This document shows positions 19,119-28,597 of a stretch of 64,000 nucleotides of DNA, in pieces. Position 1 is the stretch's first letter; each line of letters starts with the position of its first letter. The notes beneath the pieces were generated by a model, which searched no databases, was not told the DNA's origin, and saw nothing but the letters and a program-made list of their open reading frames with translations. The position numbers were made by a program, and so were the translations under genes. Source of the stretch: DATLSM01 sp963722965 (GTDB lineage Bacteria > Actinomycetota > Thermoleophilia > Solirubrobacterales > 70-9); NCBI GenBank assembly GCA_963722965.1, contig CAVROX010000006.1, positions 62,001 through 126,000 on the forward strand, in the 5' to 3' direction.

Positions 19119-20093
19119 TCAGCGCCCGATGCTCTGCTGGTAGAGGGTGAAACCGATCCCCGAGCAAACCGCGGCGATGATCCAGAAGCGGAGCATGATC
19201 TTGGTCTCTGACCACGCCATCATCTCGAAGTGATGGTGCAGCGGTGCCATCAGCAGGACCCGACGGCGGAAGGCCTTGAAGGAGAAGACCTGGACTGCGA
19301 CCGAGAGCGCCTCGATCACGAAAATTCCGCCGATGATGATCAGCAGCACCTCGGTCTGGGTCATCACGGCGAGAGCGCCGATCGCCCCGCCCAGGCCAAG
19401 CGAGCCAGTGTCGCCCATGAAGATCGATGCCGGAAATGAGTTGAACCAAAGAAAGCCGATGCAGGCGCCGACCAGACAGGCTGAGAGCAGCGCCAGGTCC
19501 TGCCGCTGGCCGGAGACGAAGGCGATCGCGGTGTAGGTGAGCAGGACGATCGCGCATGACCCGGCGGCCAGGCCGTCAAGACCGTCGGTGAGGTTGACGC
19601 CGTTGGAGGTGCCGGCGATGACGAGGAAGACCAGGACGAAGTAGAGGACCGGCCCGAGGTCGATCGCGCCGCCGCCGATCCGGATATAGAGAATCGGTTC
19701 CAGGCCGACCTCGTGCCGCGCCACCCACCACAGGCCGAAGGCGAGAATCAACTGGAAGAGCAGCTTCCAGCGCGCGGAGAGCCCCAGCGAGCGGCGTTTG
19801 ACGATCTTGATGAAATCGTCGGCAAAACCGATCGCCGCGCAACCAAGCGCGACGCCGAACACGGCGAGGCTTTGGGCGTCGCGGTTGGACAGGACGAGGT
19901 AGGGCACGCAGATCGCGGCGAAGACGATCAGCCCACCCATCGTCGGAGTCCCCGCCTTCGCGTGGTGCTCCTGGGGGCCGTCCTCCCGGATGTGCTGGCC
20001 GAACTCCTTGACCCGCAAGTACTCGATGAACTTCGGCCCAAGGAAGATGCAGATCAGCATCGACGCCATGCCGGCGATCAGGACCACGCCCAT
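19119..20093 (-). CDS. mraY: Phospho-N-acetylmuramoyl-pentapeptide-transferase MraY
   Basis: Integral membrane enzyme transferring phospho-MurNAc-pentapeptide to undecaprenyl phosphate to make lipid I. The ATG at 20093 opens MGVVLIAGMASMLICIFLGP. Conserved loops are AGTPTMGGLIVF, GFADDFIKIVKRRSLGLSAR (DD pair), NGVNLTDGLDGLAAGS and FMGDTGSLGLGGAIG, followed by APLHHHFEMMAWSETKI. 324 residues with about ten helices. The open frame extends further upstream into murF sequence, but only this start agrees with the family. It lies 22 nt after murF. Confidence 0.95.
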   Translation of the reverse strand: MGVVLIAGMASMLICIFLGPKFIEYLRVKEFGQHIREDGPQEHHAKAGTPTMGGLIVFAAICVPYLVLSNRDAQSLAVFGVALGCAAIGFADDFIKIVKRRSLGLSARWKLLFQLILAFGLWWVARHEVGLEPILYIRIGGGAIDLGPVLYFVLVFLVIAGTSNGVNLTDGLDGLAAGSCAIVLLTYTAIAFVSGQRQDLALLSACLVGACIGFLWFNSFPASIFMGDTGSLGLGGAIGALAVMTQTEVLLIIIGGIFVIEALSVAVQVFSFKAFRRRVLLMAPLHHHFEMMAWSETKIMLRFWIIAAVCSGIGFTLYQQSIGR

Positions 20094-20115
20094 GATTAAC
20101 CAATGCCCCCCGCCA

Positions 20116-21528
20116 TCAGGCAGATCCTCCACCGCTCCAAAGGCGGGCAGAATCGGGGCTGAATTTGCCCCCCGACTGCCTGCCGGGAGTCCCTCCCCTG
20201 CCCAGCAGCAAATCAAGTCGATCGGCGACGGCCTCCAACCCCGCTGAGCGGGAGCCCTTGACGAGGACCGCGTCGCCGGGGCCGAGCTGCTCGGCGAGCA
20301 GCTCGGCAGCCTCCCCGGGGTCAGCGACGAGCTCGTCGGGGTCATAGTCGCGGGCCCTCTGGCCGACTCCGACCAGGAGGTCGATGCCCGCTGCCCGCGC
20401 GTGTTCACCCACCTCGCGATGGTAGGAGCGCGCATCGGGACCCAGCTCTGCCATCTCGCCGAGCACCGCGACCCTGCGCCTGGCCGCCAGCGTGCCAAGG
20501 TGATCAAGCGCCGCTCGCATCGACACCGGGTTCGCGTTGTAGCAGTCGTTGACCAGGACGATTCCCTCTCCCAGATCGAGGCGCTCGCCCCGGAACCGCG
20601 AGAATCCTATGTTCCCAGCGCGGTCGGCCATCGCCTCAGGCGAGGTGCCCAGCGCCACGCCCGCCGCGATTGCGGCAAGCGCGTTGGTTAGGTTGTGAGC
20701 CTCGACGAATGGGAACTGAAAGCGGGCACTCCCGGCCGGGGTGGCGATCAGCGCCTCGGTGGTGGCGGCGCTGACCTTCACTTCAACCGCCTCGACGTCG
20801 CCGCCCGGGCCGAAGCGCAGCAGATGGGGTGCTGAGCTGAGGTGGGGCTCCAGCGGCCCGGCGTCCACCGGAGCCACCGCCACGCCATCCGCGGGGAGGG
20901 CATCGAGGACCTCCGCCTTGGCTGCCGCGATCGCCTCGATCGATCCCAGCGCCTGGAGGTGGACCGGGCTAACGTTGGTGATCAACGCGACATCGGGCTC
21001 GGCGATCGCCGCCAGCTCAGCGATCTGCCCCGGCCCCCGCATCGCCATCTCCAAGACCAGCACCTCGACCCCGGCCGGCGCCTCGAGCACGCTCAGCGGC
21101 AGCCCGATCTCGGTGTTGCGGTTCTCGCGGTTGGCGTGCACCTGTTCCCCCAAAAGCGCCCGGGCGATGTCCTTGACCGAGGTCTTGCCGACCGAGCCGG
21201 TGACGCCGAGGACCCTGGCGCCCAGGGTCCGACGCCAGGCGCGCGCCAACGCCTGCATCGCGGCGAGCGGGTCATCTGCGCTGAACACCCAGCCGCCGGC
21301 GAGGCCCTCGGCGTGGCGAGCCTCGACCACAGCCCCCCAGGCGCCGGCAGAGATCGCGGCAAAAGCAAACCGACCGCCGTCGGCGCTCTTGCCGCGCAGG
21401 CCAAAGAACAGCGAGCCAGGTCCGGCGTCGCGCGAGTCGATCGCAGCCCGCGCTGGGGATCCCTCGCCCCCCGCCGCGGTGATCCTGGCCCCCATCGCCG
21501 CGGCGATCTGCTCAGCGCTGAGGTTCAC
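20116..21528 (-). CDS. murF: UDP-MurNAc-tripeptide--D-Ala-D-Ala ligase
   Basis: Mur ligase adding D-Ala-D-Ala to complete the UDP-MurNAc-pentapeptide. The GTG start at 21528 overlaps the murE stop (GTGA). The P-loop is GVTGSVGKTSVKDIARALL near residues 108-126. Family blocks are SRDAGPGSLFFGLRG, HANRENRNTEIGLPLSVL and VNDCYNANPVSMRAAL. The C-terminal GDAVLVKGSRSAGLE is diagnostic. The last 25 residues (GGTPGRQSGGKFSP and on) are unusual in composition and may be added by a missed stop or indel. 470 residues. Confidence 0.95.
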   Translation of the reverse strand: MNLSAEQIAAAMGARITAAGGEGSPARAAIDSRDAGPGSLFFGLRGKSADGGRFAFAAISAGAWGAVVEARHAEGLAGGWVFSADDPLAAMQALARAWRRTLGARVLGVTGSVGKTSVKDIARALLGEQVHANRENRNTEIGLPLSVLEAPAGVEVLVLEMAMRGPGQIAELAAIAEPDVALITNVSPVHLQALGSIEAIAAAKAEVLDALPADGVAVAPVDAGPLEPHLSSAPHLLRFGPGGDVEAVEVKVSAATTEALIATPAGSARFQFPFVEAHNLTNALAAIAAGVALGTSPEAMADRAGNIGFSRFRGERLDLGEGIVLVNDCYNANPVSMRAALDHLGTLAARRRVAVLGEMAELGPDARSYHREVGEHARAAGIDLLVGVGQRARDYDPDELVADPGEAAELLAEQLGPGDAVLVKGSRSAGLEAVADRLDLLLGRGGTPGRQSGGKFSPDSARLWSGGGSA

Positions 21529-22966
21529 CGCACACCGGCCAATTTCCGCAGCTCCTCGGCGGCGACCTCGCGGTCATCGAATGGGACCTTGCGCCCAGCC
21601 TCGAACTCCTGCCCCTGCTCATGCCCCTTGCCGGCGATCACGACCGCGTCGCCCGCCCGCGCCCGGGAGAGGGCGCTGGCGATCGCGGCGCGGCGATCGA
21701 CCTCGACCTCAACCGTCGATTGGTCCCCGATCCCGGAGAGGACTTCGGCGACGATTGCCCGGGGATCCTCTGAGCGGGGGTTATCGGAGGTGACGATCGC
21801 CAGATCGGAGAGGCCGGCTGCGGCGCGCCCCATTTGCGGCCGCTTGCCGCGGTCGCGGTCCCCGCCGGCGCCAAAAACCGAGATCACCCGCCCGCCGGTG
21901 AGCCGGCGCGCCGCCCGCAGCACGTTCTCCAGCGAGTCGGGAGTGTGGGCGTAGTCGACCAGCACCGCGAACCCCTGCCCCTCATCGACCGGCTCAAAGC
22001 GGCCGGGGACGCCGGCTGCGCCCGCCAGGGCGGCGGCCGCGAGCGCAGGGTCGACCCCGAGCTCCACCGCGGCGGCGAGCGCCCCGAGCGCGTTGGCAAC
22101 GTTGAAATGCCCAGGCAGCCTGGTTCGCACCTGCACCCCCCAGCGACGGTGAAGGTTGCTCCCCGGGCGTCAAGGCAAACGTCCTGGGCGGTGTAGTCGG
22201 CCTCGGTGCCCTCAGCGGAGAAGGTCACGCACTCAAACTCGGCGGCGAGGCGGCGACCGTAGCGATCGTCGACGTTGACGATCGCAACCCGCGGCCCCAT
22301 CTCAAAAAGCTTGCGCTTTGAGCGAAAGTAGTCCTCCATGTCAGCGTGGAAATCGAGGTGGTCGCGGGTGAGGTTCGTAAACAGCGCCGCGTCAAAGCTG
22401 ATCGCGTCGCAGCGATGAAGCGAGAGCGCGTGGGAAGAGACCTCCATCGCACACGCCCGGTCACCCTCGGCCACCATCCGCCGCAGGGTCCCCTGCAGGT
22501 CGATCGCCTCGGGGGTGGTTCGCTCGACCTCCGCGGCGACCCCGCCGATTACCTGCTTCACCGTTCCCAGCAATCCACACGCAATTCCTGCTGACTCTAG
22601 GATCTCTCGAATCAGGAACGCCGTCGTCGTCTTCCCGTTGGTTCCGGTGACCCCGACGACGCTCAACTCCGCACTCGGATCCCGCCAAAATCGAGCCGCC
22701 AGAGGCGCCATCGCGGCCCGGGCATCCTTGACCACCACCTGGGCCACAGCCAGCTCGAGCTCCCTCTCGACAACAAGACCAGCCGCTCCGGCCTCAACCG
22801 CCGCCGCCGCAAACTGATGTCCGTCGACCCTTCCCCCCGGGACACAGAAGAAAAGCGTGCCTGAGACGACCTCGCGGCTGTCGTAGGCAAGATCCACTAT
22901 CTCGACCCGAGCATCACCGATGATCCGCTCCACGTCCGCCACCGCGACCAGGTCTTCCAGCCTCAC
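21525..22966 (-). CDS. murE: UDP-MurNAc-L-Ala-D-Glu--meso-DAP ligase MurE; one frameshift
   Basis: Mur ligase adding the third stem residue. The GTG at 22966 opens VRLEDLVAVADVERIIGDA. The P-loop is GVTGTNGKTTTAFLIREIL, followed by SSHALSLHRCDAISFDAALF and TRDHLDFHADMEDYF. Near 22140 the frame shifts; the adjacent frame continues VQVRTRLPGHFNVANALGAL to the end. The selectivity motif is DNPRSEDP, indicating meso-diaminopimelate rather than lysine. Restored length is about 480 residues. Upstream lies the 3.3-kb insert instead of ftsI, so murE through ftsZ may depend on a promoter near the insert. Confidence 0.93.
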
Positions 22967-22980
22967 CCCGACGATTCTAA

Positions 22981-23044
22981 GTAGGCAGATAGGCGTCCCC
23001 ACCCGGGTCGGCGGGATAGGGGATAACGGGCACGAAACTTCCGC
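22981..23044 (+). repeat. Left inverted repeat of the insert in the dcw cluster
   Basis: Positions 23013-23044 (beginning GGGATAGGGGATAACGGG) match the reverse complement of 26312-26343 at all 32 bases. The outer octamer GTAGGCAG at 22981-22988 is also matched by CTGCCTAC at 26361-26368. The two arms face each other across 3.27 kb. This arm lies 32 bp downstream of the propeller-protein stop. A diverged third copy is at 59382-59423. No transposase gene lies between the arms. Confidence 0.85.
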
Positions 23045-23075
23045 TACGCAAGACCGGCTCAATCGCACGGACGAT

Positions 23076-24528
23076 TCACGAGCTTCGCTGGATATAGACC
23101 GTGCTGGCCTCCCCCTGCCCTTCATCGACGCTCACCGACACCCAGGCGCGAAGGAATCTCCGGCGGTCAAGCGTCCTCAACCCCCGATGCGTGAAGCGCA
23201 GCGGGACCGACGCGGAGGATTCCCAGGGGACGCTGTACTTGCGCTGGGCGAGGACGATGGCTTGGTTTCTCCCCGTTTTCCGCCCAAGGGATATCCGGAT
23301 TACCCCACGGCAGGGATTGCCATTCCAGCCCCCGGCACAGCTCAACTTGAAGCGGGTCCGGCGATGGCGGACCACCGGTATCGAGGGTCCGATAATCCTG
23401 ACCGAATATTCGGGGACCAGGGCAGATGGCGCGATACGGGCGATTGTGTTCCGCCGGGGCTCGGTCAACCAGATATTGCCTTCGGCGCCCTTGGTGATTC
23501 CGCCGCTGGTCGGTCCTTCGCCGAAGGACGCAGACGAGGTCGACGAGTTCTGATCTTCGGCGAAATTGACGCTGCCCATTGGCGTGACCCGACCAACCAC
23601 CGGCCCTCCGCCAAACTCCGCCCCGGAGAACCAGAGGTTGCCTTCGGGCCCAGCCGTTATCGCCCCTGCGGAGATCCGGAGATTTCCGGGCAGCTGGAAG
23701 TTGGAGAGTTCGCCCTGAGGATCCCTCTTGCAGAGACTTGATTCATCGGCGATCCAGAGCTCGCCCGATGACCCGAAGGTGATTTCACCCGCCACAGGGC
23801 AGGATGGCATTTCGGAGATCTGCCCGGTGGGCGTAATGCGGCCAAGTCTGTGGAACTCCGTGAACCAGAGGTCTCCTTCAGGACCAGCGGTAATGCCCTG
23901 GGGCTGGTTTCGTTCACGTTCGATCGGAAGTCGCAGCGGGAATTCGGTGATTTCCCCGGCAGGGGTGATGCGGCCAATCTTGCCGCGACGTTCTTCGGAG
24001 CTTGGTTCTTCGGGTTCGAGAAACTCGCGTTCGTGCCGGGGCTCTGTGAACCAGAGGTTGCCATCAGGTCCAGCGACGATCTGCATCGGTTCATTTTCTT
24101 CACCCGGCTTGTTCTGGAACTGGGTGATCTGTCCGCTCGGCGTGATGCGGCCGATCGTCTCGCGGTGCGGCATCGTGAACCAGAGGTTCCCTTCAGGTCC
24201 CGTGGTGATGTCCAAGGGACCGGCGGTCTCCCGGCCGGGTTCCACGGGCGTTAGTGGGAATTCCGTGATCTGGCCCGTTGGACTGATCCGCCCAATCTTT
24301 TCCGCCCGGGACTCCGTGAACCAGAGATCGCCTTCTTGGCCGAGGGTGATTCCCTGGGGGTTGGAATCTGCGGGGAGCCCGAAGTCAGTGATCGGCCCAG
24401 CGAGTATGTCGTGTGCAGCGTAATTGGTGATACTGACCCGGGCTAGCCGATGCGGCACTGGGCAACCCGAGGGCAGCGAGAAATGCTGACAGTGCTAGTG
24501 GCATGAACATTCTCACAAGCGCGCGCAT
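23076..24528 (-). CDS. Secreted streptogramin-lyase-like (Vgb-type) beta-propeller; one frameshift
   Basis: Predicted exported propeller protein. The ATG at 24528 gives a clear signal peptide (MRALVRMFMPLALSAFLAAL, then GLPSAASA). About 30 codons later a one-base slip near 24440 leads into the long frame starting VSITNYAAHDILAGPITDF. Seven or more repeats of the form GITAGPEGNLWFTE with IGRITPTGQITEF resemble virginiamycin B lyase and NHL propellers. A C-terminal beta-domain follows, with SCAGGWNGNPCRGVIRISLG and FTHRGLRTLDRRRFLRAWVS. Enzyme activity is not implied: such folds are common in surface proteins here. It lies in the insert between ftsI and murE. Confidence 0.78.
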
Positions 24529-24724
24529 GACATTTGATTAAACGCCGCGGGCGTCCTGGACGAGATAAACAAAATGCATTTTCTTCCCCCTCACGCTCCG
24601 GCCTGAATCTCGGTTCCAAATTCGCAGGACAAGCAAATAGTCATCGAGCTATACAGGTCGGCTTCGCGATGGAGCTTTGTGGTGGCCCTTCGCTGTATTC
24701 AAGAGACTCGGACAGGGATATGGT

Positions 24725-25870
24725 TTAGGTCGGCATGGTCACGACGCCTACGACAGTCCGCTGCCACGATTGGGGTGCTTCGTCCGGAGTGGCTGGGGAG
24801 CGGGTCAGGAATAATTCGAACACAGCAATGTGGCCATAAATGCCTTCAAAGCCGTATGTGTCAAAGCAGTTTGGGTAACCACTCTTGCACTCCCCTTTTA
24901 TACCGGTCATACGGGATTTGTTGGCGTAAAGACTTGCCCCATATGCGCCATGAGCTTTGCCGAAGCGAAATGGGATCACGTAAGTTAACGGCAGGGCGCT
25001 GTTCCCTGTGACCTGGGCCAGGATTGCGCGGTGACCGCGTTCTGAGCTGAAGAAGGCGAGGAGATGACCATGGAGCGTGGCAGGTTGTTTGCCCGGTAGC
25101 GTAACTTCTGAGATGACCCTGCCTTGACCAACGAGGGATCCAGCACATGTAACACGCGATCGAGACGGCTGCAGGAAGAGCGTGCTTTCCGGACAGCTGG
25201 GCAAGTCCGCCGTCCTAAAGACGAGGTCCCTTGAGACTTCGATGTCGATGCGTTCCAGATTTGGAACAAACTGACGGCCAACTGCCTTTGATCGGAAGGC
25301 GATTCCTAGAGAAGCCGGTGCTGACGTGGGGCCCAGCAAGAAATCGCGGACATGCACGGAAATGTTCGCCAGTGCGCGCAGACTAGTCTCGTACGGCCCG
25401 GGAGAGACAGGTGCTGTGAAATCCGATTCCGCCGGTCCGCCGGTCCCAGCTGCATTGGATGCGCTCACATCAACACCAATCTTGTCGCCAAGGTCGGCTT
25501 CAGAAAGTACATACGTGATCCCAACCGCTCCAGCAATAGGGTTGCAATAGCGCGCATAGCCAGGCTCGCAGCGCACCCATTGGAATGAATAGGCGATCGG
25601 TTCATTTGACCAGATCCCCTGAGAGGCAGTAACGGTTTGGCCTACGATCGCCCGCCCGACCGATATTTCAGGCCCTATCAAGACCGTTGGCGGAGGCTGC
25701 TTGTGGCATTCGGGTGAGTCCGAGCAAGGTGGCGCAGGGGATGCAAGCACACCGGAGGCTTGGCTTAGAAGGGCAAGCAGGGTTAAGCCAAACAAGAAGC
25801 CAAAACGGCCGCGTCGAGTCGCGACCAGCACCGGAGCGAAATGTGGCCGGGCCGCTGATCGTTCGTTCAA
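24725..25870 (-). CDS. Secreted protein with Ig-like domain, function unknown
   Basis: Predicted exported protein of 381 residues starting at a TTG with AAGGAA eight bases upstream. The signal sequence core is FGFLFGLTLLALLSQASGVLA. An Ig-like unit of the type seen in other actinobacterial surface proteins follows (GQTVTASQGIWSNEPIAYSF, then QWVRCEP). The remainder is a beta-rich region with paired cysteines and a NPIAGAVGITYVLSEADLG stretch. Third-position GC is clearly lower than in the flanking mur genes, suggesting a separate origin. It lies upstream of the propeller gene on the same strand. No catalytic motif is seen. Confidence 0.65.
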   Translation of the reverse strand: MNERSAARPHFAPVLVATRRGRFGFLFGLTLLALLSQASGVLASPAPPCSDSPECHKQPPPTVLIGPEISVGRAIVGQTVTASQGIWSNEPIAYSFQWVRCEPGYARYCNPIAGAVGITYVLSEADLGDKIGVDVSASNAAGTGGPAESDFTAPVSPGPYETSLRALANISVHVRDFLLGPTSAPASLGIAFRSKAVGRQFVPNLERIDIEVSRDLVFRTADLPSCPESTLFLQPSRSRVTCAGSLVGQGRVISEVTLPGKQPATLHGHLLAFFSSERGHRAILAQVTGNSALPLTYVIPFRFGKAHGAYGASLYANKSRMTGIKGECKSGYPNCFDTYGFEGIYGHIAVFELFLTRSPATPDEAPQSWQRTVVGVVTMPT

Positions 25871-26364
25871 GTTTCGTTCCTTACGTCATGTCCTGAGATG
25901 CGAACTTGGCGGGAGAGCAAGCTAATCGGTCATCCAGTTTCGTTTCACGCTTCTCACGCCTTATTCACCACGAGCCTGACTTTACTCCTCATCCGACACC
26001 GTGACAAGGGAGATCGGCAGGCAGTCAGGGCCGAAAGACTCACCCTTTGAGCAAAGCCGTATCTGGTATCGCGCGGACCGCGAAACCAATCGTCGGGAAT
26101 TGGCGGAACCCAGCACGCGTTTTCTTCTCGAGGGTTACCACATAGCGTCAGTCCACCGGCGCGAACCAAATGCAGGTAGAGCGTGTCGCCGTGGGAGAAA
26201 GGGATTCAACTGCTTTAGTCGTGGCGCGCTATCACTGAGCGAGGTCGACCGAGAGCTTGCGAAGGTCCCCGCCCCGATCGCCAAACTTGAGCTGCGGGGG
26301 CCCAAGTCGCTGCGGAAGTTTCGTGCCCGTTATCCCCTATCCCCCCGGTCGGCCCGCAACCTGC
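25871..26364. other. Noncoding stretch between secreted gene and ftsI
   Basis: 494 bp without a convincing gene. It holds a sigma70-like promoter (25979-26007), a GC-rich coding-like fragment on the plus strand near 26230-26310 (reading SEVDRELAKVPAPIAKLELR) with no proper start or end, and the right inverted repeat. The fragment may be the remnant of a gene carried in with the insert. Confidence 0.5.
25979..26007 (-). promoter_or_regulatory. Sigma70-like promoter for the secreted genes of the insert
   Basis: On the minus strand TTGTCA (26007-26002) and TAAAGT (25984-25979) are separated by 17 bases. The promoter is about 110 bp upstream of the TTG start at 25870 and points towards it. It is unusually AT-rich for this region. 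Confidence 0.5.
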
Positions 26365-26368
26365 CTAC
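26312..26368 (+). repeat. Right inverted repeat of the insert in the dcw cluster
   Basis: Bases 26312-26343 are the exact reverse complement of 23013-23044, and CTGCCTAC at 26361-26368 matches the outer octamer at 22981. The arm overlaps the ftsI stop codon (26365-26367), so the junction lies exactly at the end of ftsI. About 17 poorly matched bases separate the octamer from the 32-bp core. Confidence 0.85.
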
Positions 26369-28020
26369 TGCGGAGCAACGCCCAGATAGGGCAGCGCGAA
26401 GGCCGCGATTTTCCCGAACGCCGGCGCCGCCACCGATCCGCCGTAGTAATCGCCCCCCGAAGGTTGATTGACGATTACCGCGACCAACAGCCGCGGGTCT
26501 TGGGCGGGAGCGAAGCCAATGAAGGAGGCAACGAATTTGGTGTTTGAGTAGGTCCCGTTTTCGGCAATCTGCGCGGTCCCCGTCTTGCCCGCCAGGGTGT
26601 AACCCGGCACGCTGACCTCCGAGGCGGTTCCCCCTGGCGCCAGTACCCCCTCCAGCATCGTGCGGACCTGCGAGGCGACCTGCGCGGGGATCACGCGCTG
26701 CCCGCGCGGCTCGCTCACGGGCTTTCCCCCGATCTTCTCGATCAGCTGCGGGCGGCGCAGGATGCCCCCGTCGACAATCGCGTCATAGCCGGCGACCATC
26801 TGCATCGGCGTCACCGAGATGCCCTGCCCCATCGGCAGGTTGCCCATCGTCGAGCCCGAGTAATCCCTCAGCGGCGGCACGATCCCCTTTTCCTCACCGG
26901 GGAACTGGATCCCGGTCGGCCGACCGAAGCCAAAGCGGTTGATCCAGCGGCTAAAGCGGGCGGCACCGAGCCTCAACCCGATCGTCACGGCGCCAACGTT
27001 GGAGGAGCGGGCGAGAATCTGGGCGACGCTCAGCGTTTCGGTCCCGCGCGGCTCGGCATCGGAGATCGTTCGGTTGGCGACCCGGATGCTGGGTGGCAGA
27101 ACAAAGGATGTTTCCGGCGTTACCACCTTTTCGTCCAGCGCCGCGGAGACCGTAAACGCCTTGAAGGTCGACCCCGGCTCATAGTTGAAGCCGGTCGCCT
27201 GGTTCTCGAGTGCTTCGGGACTGGCATGGGAGAGGTCCGCGAGGTTGACGGGCGGCCAGTTGGCCATCGCCAGCACCTGCGAGTCGCGCGGGTCCATCAC
27301 GATCGCGGTGGCGCTCTTTGGGACAAAGGTCGAGCCGACTCCGGCGAGGACTTCTTCGGTCTTTGCCTGGATCGCGGGATCGAGCGTGAGCTGGATGTCC
27401 TTCCCGTTACTGGCTTGCTTTACGGTTTCCAGGCGGATCGGCTGCCCCAGCGCGTCTTTGACGACGCGGCGTTCGCCGTTGAGACCCACCAACACCGAGT
27501 TCTCCGCCTCTTCCAGGCCGCTCAGGCCCTTGCCTTCTGACCCGAGCGCGCCGATCACCTGGCCCGCCAGCTGACCCTGAGGGTAAGTCCGCCGGCTACC
27601 TGGCAGCTGGCCGATCCCCGGCAGCCTCAGGCGGGTGATCCGCGCCGCCGCCGGCACCCCGATGTTCTGGGCGACGTAGGAGAAGCCCGAGTGAGCGGTA
27701 AGGCTGCGCAGCACCCCCTCGCGGCCGATGCCGATCGCCCGTGCCAGCTCGGCTGCCTCACGCGGTGGGTTCTTGACCTGGTATGGGGTCGCGTAGATCG
27801 TCGCCGCGTCTTCGGAGGCCGCTAGCTCGTTTCCGTAGCGGTCAAGCACGCTTCCCCGCAGGCCGGGCACGGTGACTACCCCAGTCTGCTGGGAGATCGC
27901 CTCCGAGGCGAGGGTCGAGCCTTCCACCCCCTGCAGCCAGAAGGCGCGCCCGATGATCACCAAGAAGCAGAGGATGAAGCCCGCAAAGAGGAGCCCTATC
28001 CGGCGCTCGGTCAGGCGCAT
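26365..28020 (-). CDS. ftsI: Class B penicillin-binding protein (FtsI/PBP3-type transpeptidase)
   Basis: Septal D,D-transpeptidase that cross-links peptidoglycan with FtsW. The start preferred is the ATG at 28020, 14 nt after ftsL; an in-frame upstream start overlapping ftsL exists. One N-terminal helix (LLFAGFILCFLVIIGRAFWL) is followed by the dimerisation domain. The transpeptidase motifs are S284-T-F-K, S339-S-N and K479-T-G-T. About 551 residues, no PASTA domains. The downstream gene should be murE but is replaced by a 3.3-kb insert whose repeat touches the ftsI stop codon. Confidence 0.94.
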   Translation of the reverse strand: MRLTERRIGLLFAGFILCFLVIIGRAFWLQGVEGSTLASEAISQQTGVVTVPGLRGSVLDRYGNELAASEDAATIYATPYQVKNPPREAAELARAIGIGREGVLRSLTAHSGFSYVAQNIGVPAAARITRLRLPGIGQLPGSRRTYPQGQLAGQVIGALGSEGKGLSGLEEAENSVLVGLNGERRVVKDALGQPIRLETVKQASNGKDIQLTLDPAIQAKTEEVLAGVGSTFVPKSATAIVMDPRDSQVLAMANWPPVNLADLSHASPEALENQATGFNYEPGSTFKAFTVSAALDEKVVTPETSFVLPPSIRVANRTISDAEPRGTETLSVAQILARSSNVGAVTIGLRLGAARFSRWINRFGFGRPTGIQFPGEEKGIVPPLRDYSGSTMGNLPMGQGISVTPMQMVAGYDAIVDGGILRRPQLIEKIGGKPVSEPRGQRVIPAQVASQVRTMLEGVLAPGGTASEVSVPGYTLAGKTGTAQIAENGTYSNTKFVASFIGFAPAQDPRLLVAVIVNQPSGGDYYGGSVAAPAFGKIAAFALPYLGVAPQ

Positions 28021-28033
28021 CGGGCTTTTGGCC

Positions 28034-28597
28034 TCAGCCGCCCGCCGCCGCGAGGCGCCGGGCGGCAATCTCGACGTCATTCGGCGCGGCGCTCAGGTAG
28101 CGGACCTGGTTGGCCGTCGGCATTGCCAGTCCCTGGGCGGCAGCCTCGCGCCGGATCCGGGCGACTCCGTAGCGATGGGCGTCGCGGCTCTTGACGACCG
28201 AGTTGTCGTTTTCAAGCGCCTCGATGCCCTCGAAGATCCTGCCGGTGGAGGCGGCGAAGCTGAGGGTGATCACGTTGAGGGTGACTATCCCGGCCAGCAA
28301 AACCCCGAGCACTCCGATCCAGGCCCGACCGCGAGTCATCCGGATCACGAGGCCGGTGTCCGGCAGGTGGCCGACCGCTATCGCGGTGCGGCCGACCGCG
28401 AGCGGAATCAGCTGCCCCCCGGTGGCCCGCTTGGACTTGGGCCGCGCCCGGCGCGGAGCGCGCGCGGGCGCCGGGCGGGCACGGGCAGGCGCGCTCGCCA
28501 GCCGTACCGAGCGGGGAGCGGCCTTGGGGGTTGGTGCCCGCTTGCGCTGCGGCGCCCGGGCGGGTGGCGCCTTGCGGGCTGGAGCCGCAACAGCCAT
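28034..28597 (-). CDS. ftsL: FtsL-like septum protein with basic N-terminal tail
   Basis: Small bitopic protein in the ftsL position between rsmH and ftsI. Its ATG at 28597 overlaps the rsmH stop (TGATG). Residues 1-85 are a highly basic Ala/Pro/Arg cytoplasmic tail. A single helix (WIGVLGVLLAGIVTLNVITL) is followed by an extracellular segment with a short coiled-coil-like run (IFEGIEALENDNSVVKSRDA). At 187 residues it fits actinobacterial FtsL, which bridges FtsQ/FtsB with FtsWI. The call rests on position and topology, since FtsL sequences are poorly conserved. Confidence 0.75.
   Translation of the reverse strand: MAVAAPARKAPPARAPQRKRAPTPKAAPRSVRLASAPARARPAPARAPRRARPKSKRATGGQLIPLAVGRTAIAVGHLPDTGLVIRMTRGRAWIGVLGVLLAGIVTLNVITLSFAASTGRIFEGIEALENDNSVVKSRDAHRYGVARIRREAAAQGLAMPTANQVRYLSAAPNDVEIAARRLAAAGG

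Noticed and set aside
23076..24528. Streptogramin-resistance lyase (Vgb)
   Set aside because: The repeats resemble Vgb but the protein is exported and has an extra beta-domain, like many non-enzymatic propellers.
26001..26471. Plus-strand open frame across the right inverted repeat
   Set aside because: It runs into the 3' end of ftsI on the other strand and lacks a start signal; only a short internal part looks coding-like, so it is treated as a remnant.
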